Source: Verrucomicrobiales bacterium (GTDB lineage: Bacteria; Verrucomicrobiota; Verrucomicrobiia; Verrucomicrobiales; DEV007). Taken from it: a DNA stretch of 64,000 nt. The translations under genes and the position numbers were made by a program. Where the stretch lies: positions 8,035 to 72,034 of the forward strand of contig JARGNG010000006.1 in assembly GCA_029213265.1 (NCBI GenBank), written 5' to 3'. The notes below the pieces were generated by a model. That model was not told where the DNA came from and ran no database searches. It was given only the letters and a program-made list of their open reading frames with translations. Shown here one piece after another: positions 33,856-43,141 of the stretch (the first letter of the stretch is position 1; the number at the start of each line of letters is the position of its first letter).

Positions 33856-34794
33856 TCAGGAAATGTCAAAGAGAGATGTGACCGACTCTTCGAGGTGAAT
33901 TCGCCGGATTGCCTCCCCGAGAAGTTCGGCAACACTCACAGCGGTCACTTTCGGTCCCACCGCGAAGGGCGTGCTGTCGGTGGAGACCAGTTCTTCGATG
34001 TCGGATTCTTCGATTCGCTTTCTTCCAACGTCTCCGAGAACGGCGTGGGAGACACCGGCGAAAATCCGCTTGGCGCCGTTAGCCTGAAGGAGTTTCGCCG
34101 CCGAGGTCAGCGTTCCTGCCGTTTCGGAAATATCATCCACGAGGAGAACATTGCAGCCTTCGACCTCACCGATCAGGCTGATCGCCTCGACCTCCGTCGC
34201 GCTGACGCGGTTTTTCGCCACGATTGCGAGGGGGCATTCGAGTGCTTTGGAATAGGAATGCGCCATTTTCATGCCGCCGACGTCGGGAGAGACGACAACG
34301 AGATTGTCGCAAATGCCCTTTTCGCGGACATATTTGATCAAAACGGGCTTGGCATAGAGATGATCGACGGGAATGTCGAAGAATCCCTGAATCTGGCCGG
34401 CGTGAAGATCCATCGTCAGGACGCGGTTCACGCCTGCGGCAGTGAGAAGATTCGCGACGAGCTTCGCAGTGATCGGAACCCGGGGCTGGTCCTTCCGATC
34501 CTGCCTCGCATAACCGAAGAAAGGAATCACAGCCGTAATCCGTGCGGCGCTGGCCCGTTTGGCGGCGTCCACCATGATGAGCAGCTCCATGAGGTTTTCG
34601 TTCGTCGGCGGACTCGTCGGTTGAATGAAGAAGATGTCGCGTCCGCGAATGTTCTCGTTGATCTTGACGAAAGTTTCCCCGTCCGGAAACTGGGTAACCG
34701 TCGTGTCCGAAAGTCGAACTCCCAGGTAGTCAACAATGTCTTGTGCGAGTTGTGGGTGGGAAGTCCCACTGATGATTCGAATGTCGAGGGCCAT
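33856..34794 (-). CDS. prs: Ribose-phosphate pyrophosphokinase
   Basis: A 312-residue enzyme forming PRPP from ribose 5-phosphate and ATP. Diagnostic segments are QFPDGETFVKI, FFGYARQDRKD (the flexible loop region), TMDLHAGQIQGFF with the ATP-binding histidine, VVSPDVGGM, and the PRPP loop VLLVDDISETAGTL. Length is normal for class I. It is followed by rplY on the same strand, probably as one transcript. A 239-nt gap separates it from the YCII-like gene; this gap should hold its promoter, though I could not define the -35/-10 elements. Confidence 0.96.
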   Translation of the reverse strand: MALDIRIISGTSHPQLAQDIVDYLGVRLSDTTVTQFPDGETFVKINENIRGRDIFFIQPTSPPTNENLMELLIMVDAAKRASAARITAVIPFFGYARQDRKDQPRVPITAKLVANLLTAAGVNRVLTMDLHAGQIQGFFDIPVDHLYAKPVLIKYVREKGICDNLVVVSPDVGGMKMAHSYSKALECPLAIVAKNRVSATEVEAISLIGEVEGCNVLLVDDISETAGTLTSAAKLLQANGAKRIFAGVSHAVLGDVGRKRIEESDIEELVSTDSTPFAVGPKVTAVSVAELLGEAIRRIHLEESVTSLFDIS

Positions 34795-35033
34795 GACGAA
34801 TTCATCCTCGCGAAATCGTCACAAAACGCCAGTGAAATGTTGGAGAAAGGTGGGATTGATCGACTTTTCTATGCTGGTTCGGAGAGCATTTGGTTGTCGA
34901 TGACAACTCTTCCCCGCGAAAGTCTCACGTCTTCCTCCAGCCGCAAGCTGGTGTGCGTCGAGGAAAACGTAAATTTTTCGTCCTCCTGCCGCGGAGAGAT
35001 CAAGCCCCCATTTCCGGGAATCCCCGGCCCACC

Positions 35034-35324
35034 TCAGGAACAGGGCAATTCGCACAGCTCCACGGTGCCTCCATGCAACACGACCGGGTGTTTCTCCAGC
35101 AAATCCAGAATCGTCTGCGTGTCTTCCGAGTCGAACCGCATATAGCCGACGATGTGATCCGTTGATTTCATGGAATCAATGTTCCCCAGCGCGGTGCGCT
35201 CCCCGATCTCGCTTCCTCCCCGAAACATCCCGCTTTCCCGGGCTGCGGCAAAGAATTGATTCCATTCCTCCTCCGTCGATACGCTTTTCGTGTTTCCGTG
35301 AATGAGAAGAAGATAGGGAGTCAT
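35034..35324 (-). CDS. YCII-like small protein
   Basis: A 96-residue protein starting MTPYLLLIHGNTKSVSTEEEW. The pattern of an initial beta strand, a helix with WNQFFAAARESGMFRGG, then STDHIVGYMRFDSEDTQTILDLLEKHP and a final strand VELCELP matches the dimeric ferredoxin-like fold of YCII/DGPF proteins. The biochemical role of these is mostly unknown. The start at 35324 is chosen as the family begins with this strand; the frame upstream is not convincing. A small secreted protein gene lies 16 nt upstream on the same strand. Confidence 0.6.
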   Translation of the reverse strand: MTPYLLLIHGNTKSVSTEEEWNQFFAAARESGMFRGGSEIGERTALGNIDSMKSTDHIVGYMRFDSEDTQTILDLLEKHPVVLHGGTVELCELPCS

Positions 35325-35340
35325 TTCGAAAAATGCGGGA

Positions 35341-35631
35341 CTATTCCACCGGCGCCCGGACTTCAAACTTGTCGAGAGTGAGGACACTGCCGGCGCCGGG
35401 GCTGAGTGAGATGCTGCCCTTGCCTTGGGCGCGGACTACTCCATTGAGGGAGACCTGGAAACTGTCTTCGAGATCGACAATAGGTTTGAGAAGGAGGGGG
35501 CGTTGTTCCTGAAATGCCGCGAGAAGTTTGTCAGCACGACCCAACTCCGCTTTTTGGGAATGGGCGCGTGTGGCAGCGAGTAGAATCGCTGGCAGGGCGG
35601 GAAAAACAAAGCGAGGAAAATAGGGAGGCAT
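35341..35631 (-). CDS. Small secreted hypothetical protein
   Basis: A 96-residue protein with a plausible signal peptide (YFPRFVFPALPAILLAATRAHS, cleaved near residue 25). The mature part contains KLLAAFQEQRPLLLKPIVDL and SFQVSLNGVVRAQGKGSISL, suggesting a helix followed by beta strands. I do not recognise the family. The start at 35631 puts the signal peptide at the N-terminus; an extension to 35685 is possible but adds a non-signal leader. It lies between the sulfatase and the YCII-like gene on the same strand. Confidence 0.5.
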   Translation of the reverse strand: MPPYFPRFVFPALPAILLAATRAHSQKAELGRADKLLAAFQEQRPLLLKPIVDLEDSFQVSLNGVVRAQGKGSISLSPGAGSVLTLDKFEVRAPVE

Positions 35632-35713
35632 GGTCACCAGATGTCTGGGAACGATATCAGTCGAAGCTGCGGGCGACAATGGCAATGCGATGGGTCTTTG
35701 CTGGCGGCGGAAG

Positions 35714-37129
35714 CTAAGGCGCCGTCGGAGAGAGTCTGCCCCGGAGCAGCGCGCTCAGACGGGAGCGGTCGCTTTTGTAGGTGCCCTCCATCACCACATT
35801 CGCGGTTTCCATCGGATCGGTTTCGTGATCATACAGTTCCCGTGCGGTGACTTTTTTGTTCTTTAAATTTCGCCACTCGGTGTAGCGAAAGCGCTTCGTT
35901 CGGATCGAGCATCCTCTTGCTCCCCCTCGCGAAAATTCGCTGAAGGCGGATTCCCGAATTGTGAGGAGGGGATCGCTCAGAACAGTGGCGAAGCTTTTTC
36001 CATCGAGGTGAGACGGCAAGGCGAGGTCTGCCTTTTCCGCGAGGGTGGGAAAAAGATCGACCAGCTCGACGAGAGATTCCGTTGTCGATCCTGCCTCAAT
36101 GCCGGGGCCGGCCATGAGCAGGGGGACCCGCGTGGCGATTTCAAAGGTGGTGTGTTTCGACCAGAGGGCATGATCGCCGAGATGGTAGCCATGGTCAGAA
36201 GTGAAAACGATGAGCGTGTTTTCCCGCTGTCCGGTTTCTTCGAGGGCTGCCAGGATTTGTCCTGTGAGTCGGTCAATGTAGCTCACGCAGGCAAGATAGG
36301 CGTGGCGGGTTTCGCGGGCGACATCGTCCGGGATGGGGCCCGCGTCAGGAAAGTCGGTGAAGCTTCGAATGTAACGGGATTCGTGAAAGCTGTGTTTCAG
36401 GGGCGCACCTTTCGGAAGGTTGGGAATCGGAGAGAGCGGGACGTTTTCCCTGTCATACAGGTCCCAATCCCGTTTCGGAGCGTTGAAAGGCGAATGTGGT
36501 TTGTGAAAGCCGACCATAAGAAAGAAGGGCTTTTCCTCCCGGGAACGCTTTTGGATTTCGGTGATGGCCGCCCTCGCGGTGAGGCCGTCTTTGTACGCTT
36601 CGTCGGGAACGTCGGCCGACTCGAAGAGCGGGTTAGCCTTGTTCCCCGGATCGTAGCGATTGATGATGGGATGCTTGCCCCGGTTCCCGGGGCTGGCGTA
36701 GTGGAGGGGCGGAGGATCGTAGTGCGGCTGCGACCAGGAGGGAGGGTCATCCTGCCCGTTGTGAAGAATTTTCCCGAAGCTCGCGGTATGCCATCCGTTT
36801 TGGCGGAACCACTCCGGCATCGAAGTGATTTCCGGGTGACTGACGCGAAAGGTGTCTTTGGCATTCGCCTTGCCGAGATTGTCCGGCATGAGTCCGGAGA
36901 GAAGGCTGTTTCGCGACGGCCAGCAAACCGCCTTCTGGCAGTAGGCCCGGTCGAAGCGCATGCCCGATTCGGCCAGTGCATCGAGATGAGGAGTGATCGC
37001 CACCTCCGACCCGTAGCATCCCAATTCATTTCTCAGGTCATCGGCGATCAGGAAAAGAACATTGATCTTTTCTCCGGCCAGCGAGCTGCCGGCCAGGCAA
37101 AGGGGCAGAAGGAAATACAGGAGTCGCAT
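35714..37129 (-). CDS. Sulfatase, iduronate-2-sulfatase-like
   Basis: A 471-residue secreted sulfatase. A signal peptide is visible at residues 1-19. The metal-binding DD (30-31) begins the alkaline-phosphatase fold, and C69-W-P-S-R73 is the site for formylglycine conversion of Cys69. Sequence around it (AYCQKAVCWPSRNSLLSG) and LGKANAKDTFRVSHPE resemble iduronate-2-sulfatase-type enzymes of the PVC group. It should release sulfate from sulfated sugars; the exact substrate is not readable. An anaerobic or FGE-type maturase would be needed and is not in the window. It follows the alpha/beta hydrolase gene by 10 nt, likely one operon. Confidence 0.93.
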   Translation of the reverse strand: MRLLYFLLPLCLAGSSLAGEKINVLFLIADDLRNELGCYGSEVAITPHLDALAESGMRFDRAYCQKAVCWPSRNSLLSGLMPDNLGKANAKDTFRVSHPEITSMPEWFRQNGWHTASFGKILHNGQDDPPSWSQPHYDPPPLHYASPGNRGKHPIINRYDPGNKANPLFESADVPDEAYKDGLTARAAITEIQKRSREEKPFFLMVGFHKPHSPFNAPKRDWDLYDRENVPLSPIPNLPKGAPLKHSFHESRYIRSFTDFPDAGPIPDDVARETRHAYLACVSYIDRLTGQILAALEETGQRENTLIVFTSDHGYHLGDHALWSKHTTFEIATRVPLLMAGPGIEAGSTTESLVELVDLFPTLAEKADLALPSHLDGKSFATVLSDPLLTIRESAFSEFSRGGARGCSIRTKRFRYTEWRNLKNKKVTARELYDHETDPMETANVVMEGTYKSDRSRLSALLRGRLSPTAP

Positions 37130-37139
37130 CGTTCCGGAG

Positions 37140-38066
37140 CTACTTGAGGAAGGCGGCAAAATACTCCGCCATCTTGTCGATTGCCTGATCGAAATAGACT
37201 TGGCGACTGGGAAACGGATGGGGCGCTCCCTGAAGGATTACAACGCTGTTAGGCCGCTTCATTTCCTGCATGCGGGTTCGGATCGTTTCCGCTCTCGTGC
37301 TTGGATCGTCGAGTTCACCGCAGATGAACAGGAGCGGAGGATCCATCGAGTCAAGGTGGTGCAGAGGAGAGGCCAGGCGGTAGGTGTCGGGAACTTCCTC
37401 CTGGGTGCCGCCGAGGAACTGGGGATAGAAGGCCGCGGAGGGATCTTTGGAGCGGAGCTTGATTCGCTCACTCATGAGATCGGACTGCGCACCCATCGGG
37501 ACGGCGGCCTGGATTGTGCTGGAAAATTCTGTATTCCCCCCGTCGCCCTCGAGAGCGTCGACTCCCCCGGAAGTTGCGAGCAGGGCGGCGAGATGCCCGC
37601 CGGCGGAGGAACCGGTCGCGCCGATGAATTCCTTGCGAATTCCGTATTTATCCGCATTCGCCCGGAGCCAGCGAACCGCCGCCTTGCAGTCGTGAATCTG
37701 TGCGGGGAAGGGGGCTTCGTCAGAGAGGCGGTAGGAAATGGTGACGGTCACGAACCCTCGACCGGCGAGCTCACGTGCGACATGGGCGAAGTTTTTTCTC
37801 TCCCCTTTCCACCAGGCTCCCCCGTGAATGCAAACAACAGCGGGAAGTTTGCGAGTGGCGTTTTTCGGGCGGAAGAGGGTCAGCTCCATTTCGCAGTCGC
37901 CGTATTTCGCGTAGACGAGATTCGGGATTTCTTCGGTTGCGGCGATCGCTTCGGGAGAGACTTTCGCGGGCGGAAGTATCCTCCAGTCCTCCTGAGCGGA
38001 AGTGACGAGGGGAAGCCAGATAAGATACGCAAGGAGGGAAAAGGCGGCGGGCGGTTTCATAGGCAT
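37140..38066 (-). CDS. Secreted alpha/beta hydrolase (carboxylesterase-like)
   Basis: A 308-residue protein with a signal peptide (residues 1-24, ending VTSAQ). The hydrolase core shows VCIHGGAWW as the oxyanion-hole motif, ATGSSAGGHLAALL with the GxSxG nucleophile serine, FICGELDDP with the acid, and APHPF with the histidine. This is the esterase/lipase (acetyl-esterase-like) pattern. In PVC bacteria such enzymes often sit next to sulfatases and may remove acetyl groups from polysaccharides; that role is inferred. ATGs at 38066 and 38060 are both possible starts. A much longer frame upstream overlaps the sigma factor gene on the other strand and is rejected. Confidence 0.88.
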   Translation of the reverse strand: MPMKPPAAFSLLAYLIWLPLVTSAQEDWRILPPAKVSPEAIAATEEIPNLVYAKYGDCEMELTLFRPKNATRKLPAVVCIHGGAWWKGERKNFAHVARELAGRGFVTVTISYRLSDEAPFPAQIHDCKAAVRWLRANADKYGIRKEFIGATGSSAGGHLAALLATSGGVDALEGDGGNTEFSSTIQAAVPMGAQSDLMSERIKLRSKDPSAAFYPQFLGGTQEEVPDTYRLASPLHHLDSMDPPLLFICGELDDPSTRAETIRTRMQEMKRPNSVVILQGAPHPFPSRQVYFDQAIDKMAEYFAAFLK

Positions 38067-38163
38067 TATGGGGTATACTCCCTGAGCGCAGTGGTTTGCC
38101 CGAAGTTTTTTCTCTTTTTTGGGGCAATCCTCTGAATCGGCGGAGTATTGAATATGAAAACTC

Positions 38164-38730
38164 ATGGAATCTGAAACCGCAGAGCAGCGATACGAGCAAT
38201 TCGTATCTCTCTTTACCCGAAACGAGCCGGCGCTTCGTTCGTTTGTTCGTTCGCTGGTGCGGAGCTGGGACGACGCCGACGAGGTCATGCAAAATACCGG
38301 GCTGGTCCTGTGGCGGAAATTTTCAGACTTTGAACCTGAGACGGATCCGCAGACAGATTTTTTCCGATGGGCCTGCGTCGTCGCGCGCTTCGAGGTGCTT
38401 GCCTGGAGACGGGACAAGGCGCGCGACCGCCACGTGTTTGACGAGGACATCGTCAACCTCCTCGCCGAAGAAGTGTCGCGGGAGCAGGACGCTCTGGAGC
38501 GGGAGCGGAAAGCGCTTGAGGTCTGCCTGCGGAAGCTTCCCGAAAAGCAGCGCCGCATCGTCATGGCCGCCTACGAGCCGGGCGTGCGCCTGAATCAGGT
38601 CGCGGAGGAACTCGGAAAAACGGCGACTGCCTTCTACAAAATGCTCAACCGGACACGCCGGACTTTGATGGAATGCATCGGCTCTGTTTCGGAAGCCGAG
38701 CTGGGTCGCAGCGAAGGGGGGACGGGATGA
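38164..38730 (+). CDS. ECF RNA polymerase sigma factor (Rhodopirellula/Verrucomicrobium type)
   Basis: A 188-residue ECF sigma factor. Region 2 holds LRSFVRSLVRSWDDADEVMQ and FFRWACVVARFEVLAWRR; region 4 holds LPEKQRRIVMAAYEPGVRLNQVAEELG with a helix-turn-helix. The arrangement matches the subfamily described in Rhodopirellula and Verrucomicrobium. Its stop overlaps the FecR-like gene in ATGA form, so the two are translationally coupled and the FecR-like protein is its probable regulator. It diverges from the alpha/beta hydrolase gene, leaving about 97 nt between them for two promoters. The regulon may include the PSD1 series downstream or the divergent sulfatase operon (inference). Confidence 0.93.
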   Translation: MESETAEQRYEQFVSLFTRNEPALRSFVRSLVRSWDDADEVMQNTGLVLWRKFSDFEPETDPQTDFFRWACVVARFEVLAWRRDKARDRHVFDEDIVNLLAEEVSREQDALERERKALEVCLRKLPEKQRRIVMAAYEPGVRLNQVAEELGKTATAFYKMLNRTRRTLMECIGSVSEAELGRSEGGTG

Positions 38731-40346
38731 CTCACGAAACCTTCACGGCACTGGCTCAGGATTGGATCAATGGTCAGATCGATGACGCCGGGTTTGAAAC
38801 ACTACAGGGCGGGATTCGGGAGAATGACGCATTCAGAAAGGAATTTGTCCGGCTTACCCATTTGGACTCGGCGCTCAGAGATATCGGGGCGGTCGAAAAT
38901 GTGGAAGCAGAGGTGATTCCCTTTTCTCAGACTGCGGAGGCAAGTCGGTCCCGAACCCGGGTTTGGGCGATTGCGGCGACGGTGATGTTGATCGCTGCGT
39001 GTCTTTGGATTGTCTTTGGAAGAATGGCTTCCGAGGCGGAGCTCTCTTTCGTTTCTCGAGATTCCGAGGCGGCTGAGCCCATTGCCGTGATCACAGGTGA
39101 GGCCGGAGCGGTTTGGAAAAAGAACCCGCATGTGCGACTTGAAGAGGGCGCTGCGATCGGTCCTTCCACGCTGATTCTGCAGGAAGGGCTCGCGCAGATC
39201 GATTTCTTCGGCGGAGCCTCGATCAGTCTTTCCGCTCCGGCGACTTTTGAATTGGTCAGCAGCGAAAGCGCGGTTCTTCATCGTGGTCGCCTCAAGGCGG
39301 ATGTGCCTCCGGCTGCGCGAGGGTTTGAAATTCGGACCGGCGATGTCGTTCTCGAAGATCTCGGGACGAGTTTCGGGGTGGCCGTTTCCGAAGATCAAAG
39401 TGCCGACCTGATTGTCTTCGATGGCGAGGTGAAGGCGACCGGACGGGACGGGAAGCCGATGCTCCTGACCGATGGACAGGCGGCGCAGCTCCGGAATGGG
39501 GAAACCATTCGGAAGACCGAACCGGTCGAGGGCGAATTCCCGACGATCTCCAAGGTTTTCGCCGACGCAGGGGATCGCGAAGGGAGCCTCTATTCCTCCT
39601 GGAAAGAAGCGAGTCTCGAACTGCGCAGGGATCCGCGTCTCATTGCCTACTACGATTTTGAAAATCTGACCCTGGAGTCCCGCCGCCTGCGAAACCGCGC
39701 CAGCGCCGGTGGAGGCAGTGATCTCGATGGCGGGATTGTCGGGGCGCGGGTAACCGACGGGCGCTGGGCGGGAAAGACGGCCCTCGATTTTCGAAGAGAA
39801 GGAGACCGGGTTCGCTTTCAGATTCCGGGTGAGTTTGATGCCCTGACCATTTTTGCGTGGGTTCGGATCGATGCCCTCGACCGGCGATTGAATTCACTTT
39901 TCCTAACCGATTACTATGATGAAAACGAGTTTCACTGGCAGATTTCCAGACTGGGTGCACTTCATTTTGCAACGAGCCCGATGGGGGTGGAGGATCTGCC
40001 AAAGAACAATCGTCGTTTCTACTCCGATTTCTTCTGGAATCCGAAACTGAGCGGTCGCTGGTTTCTTCTCGCAACGACTGTGAAAACGGCAGCCGGGGAC
40101 GGGTATACCGGAGAGGTCATTCATTACATCAACGGCAGGGCGGTCGGTTTCAGTGGCGGGACGAACATGTCGAAACCGATTCCCCGACTTCGCATTGGAA
40201 AAGCGGATCTGGGTAACTGGAGTGACCCGATCTGGCCCGAAGTCGCCATGCGAACTTTGAATGGGGGAATCGACGAGTTCGGTCTTTTCCGCGAAGCTCT
40301 TTCCGCAGAGGAAATTCAAACATTGTACGATCAAGGAAAACCATGA
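38727..40346 (+). CDS. FecR-like membrane protein fused to LamG-type domain
   Basis: A 539-residue protein. Residues 1-60 are a cytoplasmic helical part (MTHETFTALAQDWINGQIDD) like the sigma-binding part of FecR-type anti-sigma factors. A membrane segment lies at 79-98 (WAIAATVMLIAACLWIVFG). The outer FecR domain contains GFEIRTGDVVLEDLGTSFGV and ADLIVFDGEVKA. A concanavalin/LamG-like domain follows from about residue 320 to the end (LTIFAWVRIDALDRR, HWQISRLGALHFATS). The lectin-like fold could sense a glycan outside and pass the signal to the sigma factor; this is inference. It overlaps both neighbours by 4 nt. Confidence 0.88.
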   Translation: MTHETFTALAQDWINGQIDDAGFETLQGGIRENDAFRKEFVRLTHLDSALRDIGAVENVEAEVIPFSQTAEASRSRTRVWAIAATVMLIAACLWIVFGRMASEAELSFVSRDSEAAEPIAVITGEAGAVWKKNPHVRLEEGAAIGPSTLILQEGLAQIDFFGGASISLSAPATFELVSSESAVLHRGRLKADVPPAARGFEIRTGDVVLEDLGTSFGVAVSEDQSADLIVFDGEVKATGRDGKPMLLTDGQAAQLRNGETIRKTEPVEGEFPTISKVFADAGDREGSLYSSWKEASLELRRDPRLIAYYDFENLTLESRRLRNRASAGGGSDLDGGIVGARVTDGRWAGKTALDFRREGDRVRFQIPGEFDALTIFAWVRIDALDRRLNSLFLTDYYDENEFHWQISRLGALHFATSPMGVEDLPKNNRRFYSDFFWNPKLSGRWFLLATTVKTAAGDGYTGEVIHYINGRAVGFSGGTNMSKPIPRLRIGKADLGNWSDPIWPEVAMRTLNGGIDEFGLFREALSAEEIQTLYDQGKP

Positions 40347-43096
40347 TGCGCCGTATTTTCAGGCTGATACTATTGATTCCGGTTCTTTCGGGTGCCGAAG
40401 AGGTGACCAGGGGGGAGAAGCTGTTCGCTCTTCATGTGAAGCCGCTATTCGCCGAGAAATGCAACGCGTGTCACGGCGACGAGCCCGACAAGATCAAAGG
40501 CGAGTTCGATATGCGAACCCGCGAGGCGATGCTCAAAGGTGGAGATTACTTTGCCGAAGACGTTCTCATTCCCGGAAAAGGGGAGGAGAGTTATCTCTAC
40601 CTGACGACGACGCGGTCGGAGGAAGATTATGAAATGCCGCCGAAGGCCGCCGACGCCCTGACGGAAGAACAACAGTGGTGGATCCGCGACTGGATCACGG
40701 AAGGTGCCCCCTGGCCTGGTGATGAGCGCGTTTCCCAGATTCAGGAGAAATACGCGGAGGGCGTTCAGGTCACGACCTCGAAGGCGCTTTCAGAGGACTG
40801 GGCGAACCGGCGTTACAAGCCGGAAGACCTTTGGGCCTATCAGCCTCTCGTGAGACCGGAAGTTCCGGGAGTGGAGGGGAATGCGATCGACGCATTCATC
40901 GGGAGGAGACTGAGCGATTTTGGGTTGCCCCCGGCACCGGAGGCCGAACCCCGCATCCTGATCCGCAGGGCGACCTTTGATCTGCTCGGGCTGCCCCCGC
41001 TTCCGGTTGAGGTAAATGAATTTCTCGCCGCCTGGGAGAGGGGCCGGGAGAAGGCATGGTCGGATTTGATTGATCGTCTTCTCGCCAGTCCACACTATGG
41101 GGAGCAATGGGGGCGGCATTGGCTCGATGTGGTTCGCTATGCGGATTCCTCCGGCTACGCGAACGACTACGAGCGTCCCAACACCTGGCGCTACCGGGAT
41201 TATGTGATCCGGTCGTTCAACGGGGACAAGCCGTATGACCAGTTCATTCGGGAGCAGATAGCCGGTGATGAAATTACGAAGCGCAAAGATCCGGAGGCTC
41301 TGATCGCGACCGGGTTTCTTCGAATGGGGGCCTGGGAGCACACTGGGATGAGTGTCGCGAAGGTGACCCGGCAGCTTTTTCTCGACGACGTTACCGACTC
41401 GGTTGGACAGGTTTTCCTCGCCCACGCGCTGCAGTGCGCGAAGTGTCATGATCACAAGTTCGACCCCGTGCCGACCCGGGATTTCTATTCGATGCAGGCC
41501 ATTTTCTCGACGACGCAGTTTGCCGAGGTCGACAGTGAGTGGCTGCCCGATGAGAACCTGAACGGAATGAAAGAGGATCGGGAGTTGCATCAGCGACGGA
41601 TCAAGGACAACAACGAAAGGAACGCCTTTGCCAAAAAGCGAAAGCAGTTCTACGAGGCGAAGTGGTTCAAAGAACAAGGGCTTCCCTACCAATCATCGGA
41701 TGAGGCAAGAAAGGCCGGATTGAAGGGGGATCAACTTCCCTCCGGGAAACTCTACGAGAAGCCGGAAGAGTTTGGAATGGCGACGATCGGCAAGAAATGG
41801 GGCAATCGTTTCAGCTGGGAAATGGATCGCTACAAGCCGGTTTCGTTCACCGTTTACAACGGAAAAACACCACAGCCAAAAGGGAGCTACGGCCGTCTCC
41901 TGATCCCGGATGACCCGATGAAAGCCGGGGAACTGGAACAGACTGCGATTCTCGGCGGTGGCGACCCCTTTTCCCCGACGGAACCGGTTCAGCCGGGCGT
42001 GCTCAGTTCCGTTCCCGGCGGATTGGACTACATGATTCCGGACAGCGTCGATGGTCGTCGAACGGCTCTAGCTAACTGGATTTCGGACGCGGAAAATACT
42101 CTGACCGCCCGTGTCATGGTGAACCGAATCTGGCAGTATCATTTTGGAAAAGCGATTGCGGGGAATCCGAATAATTTCGGAGCAACCGGAAAGAAGCCGA
42201 CCCATCCGGAGTTGCTCGACTGGCTCGCTGCGGAGTTCATCGAGCAGGGGTGGTCGCTCAAAGCAATGCATCGCACGATCATGAAATCGGCAGCCTATCG
42301 GCGTTCGCCAAATCATCCGGACCCAACCCTGTTTGGAGAGAAAGATCCCGAGCGCGCTCACTATGCGATCTTTACGCCCCGTCGACTTGCGGCCGAGGAA
42401 CTACGGGACTCCATGCTCCTCGTTTCCGGCGAACTGAATCGTGAAGCCGGTGGAATTCCGATTCGTCCGGATGTGAATCTCGAAGCTGCGCTGCAACCGC
42501 GCATGATCATGGGGACCTTTGCCCCGAGCTACGTTCCCAATCCGAAGCCGGAGCAGCGAAACCGCCGCACGATTTATGCGCATAAGACCCGCGGACAGTG
42601 CGACCCGTTCCTGGAGGTGTTCAATCAACCGGGCCCGGATCTCTCTTGCGAAATGCGGGACAGCTCCAATATCACGCCGCAAGTCTTTACGCTCTTCAAC
42701 AGCGAGGAGTCGATGGACCGAGCGATCGCGTTCGCCAATCGCGTTTTGAAAGAACGCGAGGGGCGGCCTGCTGAGGCGGCAATTCAGCGGGCGTTCAAAC
42801 TTGCCTACGGTCGCGATCCTATCGCAGAGGAAATGGCCGATGCGCTCGCTCATTGGAAAGAGATGACAGAGGTGCAGGAGAAAAACTCGATTCCACCGAG
42901 AGAGTATCCTACCGAGGTGATTCGGGAAGCGACCGATGAAAATACGGGCGAGCCGTTCTCCTTCGATGAAAAGCTGAGGGTCTACGAGGAATACGTCCAC
43001 GATCTGCAGCCGCACGAAGTCGATGCCCGGACCCGTGCTTTCGCGGATCTCTGCCTCGCTCTCCTGAACTCCAACGAATTTGTGTATGTGTATTGA
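40343..43096 (+). CDS. DUF1549/DUF1553 (PSCyt/PSD1) cytochrome-like protein
   Basis: A 917-residue secreted protein with a signal peptide ending near GAEE. It has an N-terminal planctomycete-cytochrome segment with a heme-binding CNACH (40-44), then DUF1549 (IRRATFDLLGLPPLPVEV...HWLDVVRYADSSGYANDYE) including a second LQCAKCHDHKFDPV, and the C-terminal DUF1553 (MVNRIWQYHFGKAI, NNFGATGKKPTHPELLDWLA, YRRSPNHP). This architecture is typical of the PVC group; its biochemical role is unknown, possibly electron transfer linked to sugar breakdown. The DUF1501 partner is usually next but here is one gene further on. Start ATG 40343 or 40346. Confidence 0.93.
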   Translation: MMRRIFRLILLIPVLSGAEEVTRGEKLFALHVKPLFAEKCNACHGDEPDKIKGEFDMRTREAMLKGGDYFAEDVLIPGKGEESYLYLTTTRSEEDYEMPPKAADALTEEQQWWIRDWITEGAPWPGDERVSQIQEKYAEGVQVTTSKALSEDWANRRYKPEDLWAYQPLVRPEVPGVEGNAIDAFIGRRLSDFGLPPAPEAEPRILIRRATFDLLGLPPLPVEVNEFLAAWERGREKAWSDLIDRLLASPHYGEQWGRHWLDVVRYADSSGYANDYERPNTWRYRDYVIRSFNGDKPYDQFIREQIAGDEITKRKDPEALIATGFLRMGAWEHTGMSVAKVTRQLFLDDVTDSVGQVFLAHALQCAKCHDHKFDPVPTRDFYSMQAIFSTTQFAEVDSEWLPDENLNGMKEDRELHQRRIKDNNERNAFAKKRKQFYEAKWFKEQGLPYQSSDEARKAGLKGDQLPSGKLYEKPEEFGMATIGKKWGNRFSWEMDRYKPVSFTVYNGKTPQPKGSYGRLLIPDDPMKAGELEQTAILGGGDPFSPTEPVQPGVLSSVPGGLDYMIPDSVDGRRTALANWISDAENTLTARVMVNRIWQYHFGKAIAGNPNNFGATGKKPTHPELLDWLAAEFIEQGWSLKAMHRTIMKSAAYRRSPNHPDPTLFGEKDPERAHYAIFTPRRLAAEELRDSMLLVSGELNREAGGIPIRPDVNLEAALQPRMIMGTFAPSYVPNPKPEQRNRRTIYAHKTRGQCDPFLEVFNQPGPDLSCEMRDSSNITPQVFTLFNSEESMDRAIAFANRVLKEREGRPAEAAIQRAFKLAYGRDPIAEEMADALAHWKEMTEVQEKNSIPPREYPTEVIREATDENTGEPFSFDEKLRVYEEYVHDLQPHEVDARTRAFADLCLALLNSNEFVYVY

Positions 43097-43141
43097 ACTT
43101 CCCTTCTTTACAAGAAACTGCGGCGCAACGAACTTTTTGAT

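Noticed and set aside
33817..35145. 442-codon open frame on + opposite prs
   Set aside because: Antisense to a certain housekeeping gene.
38067..38564. Extension of the alpha/beta hydrolase to a 474-residue protein
   Set aside because: The extra part is antisense to the sigma factor and precedes a clear signal peptide start at 38066.
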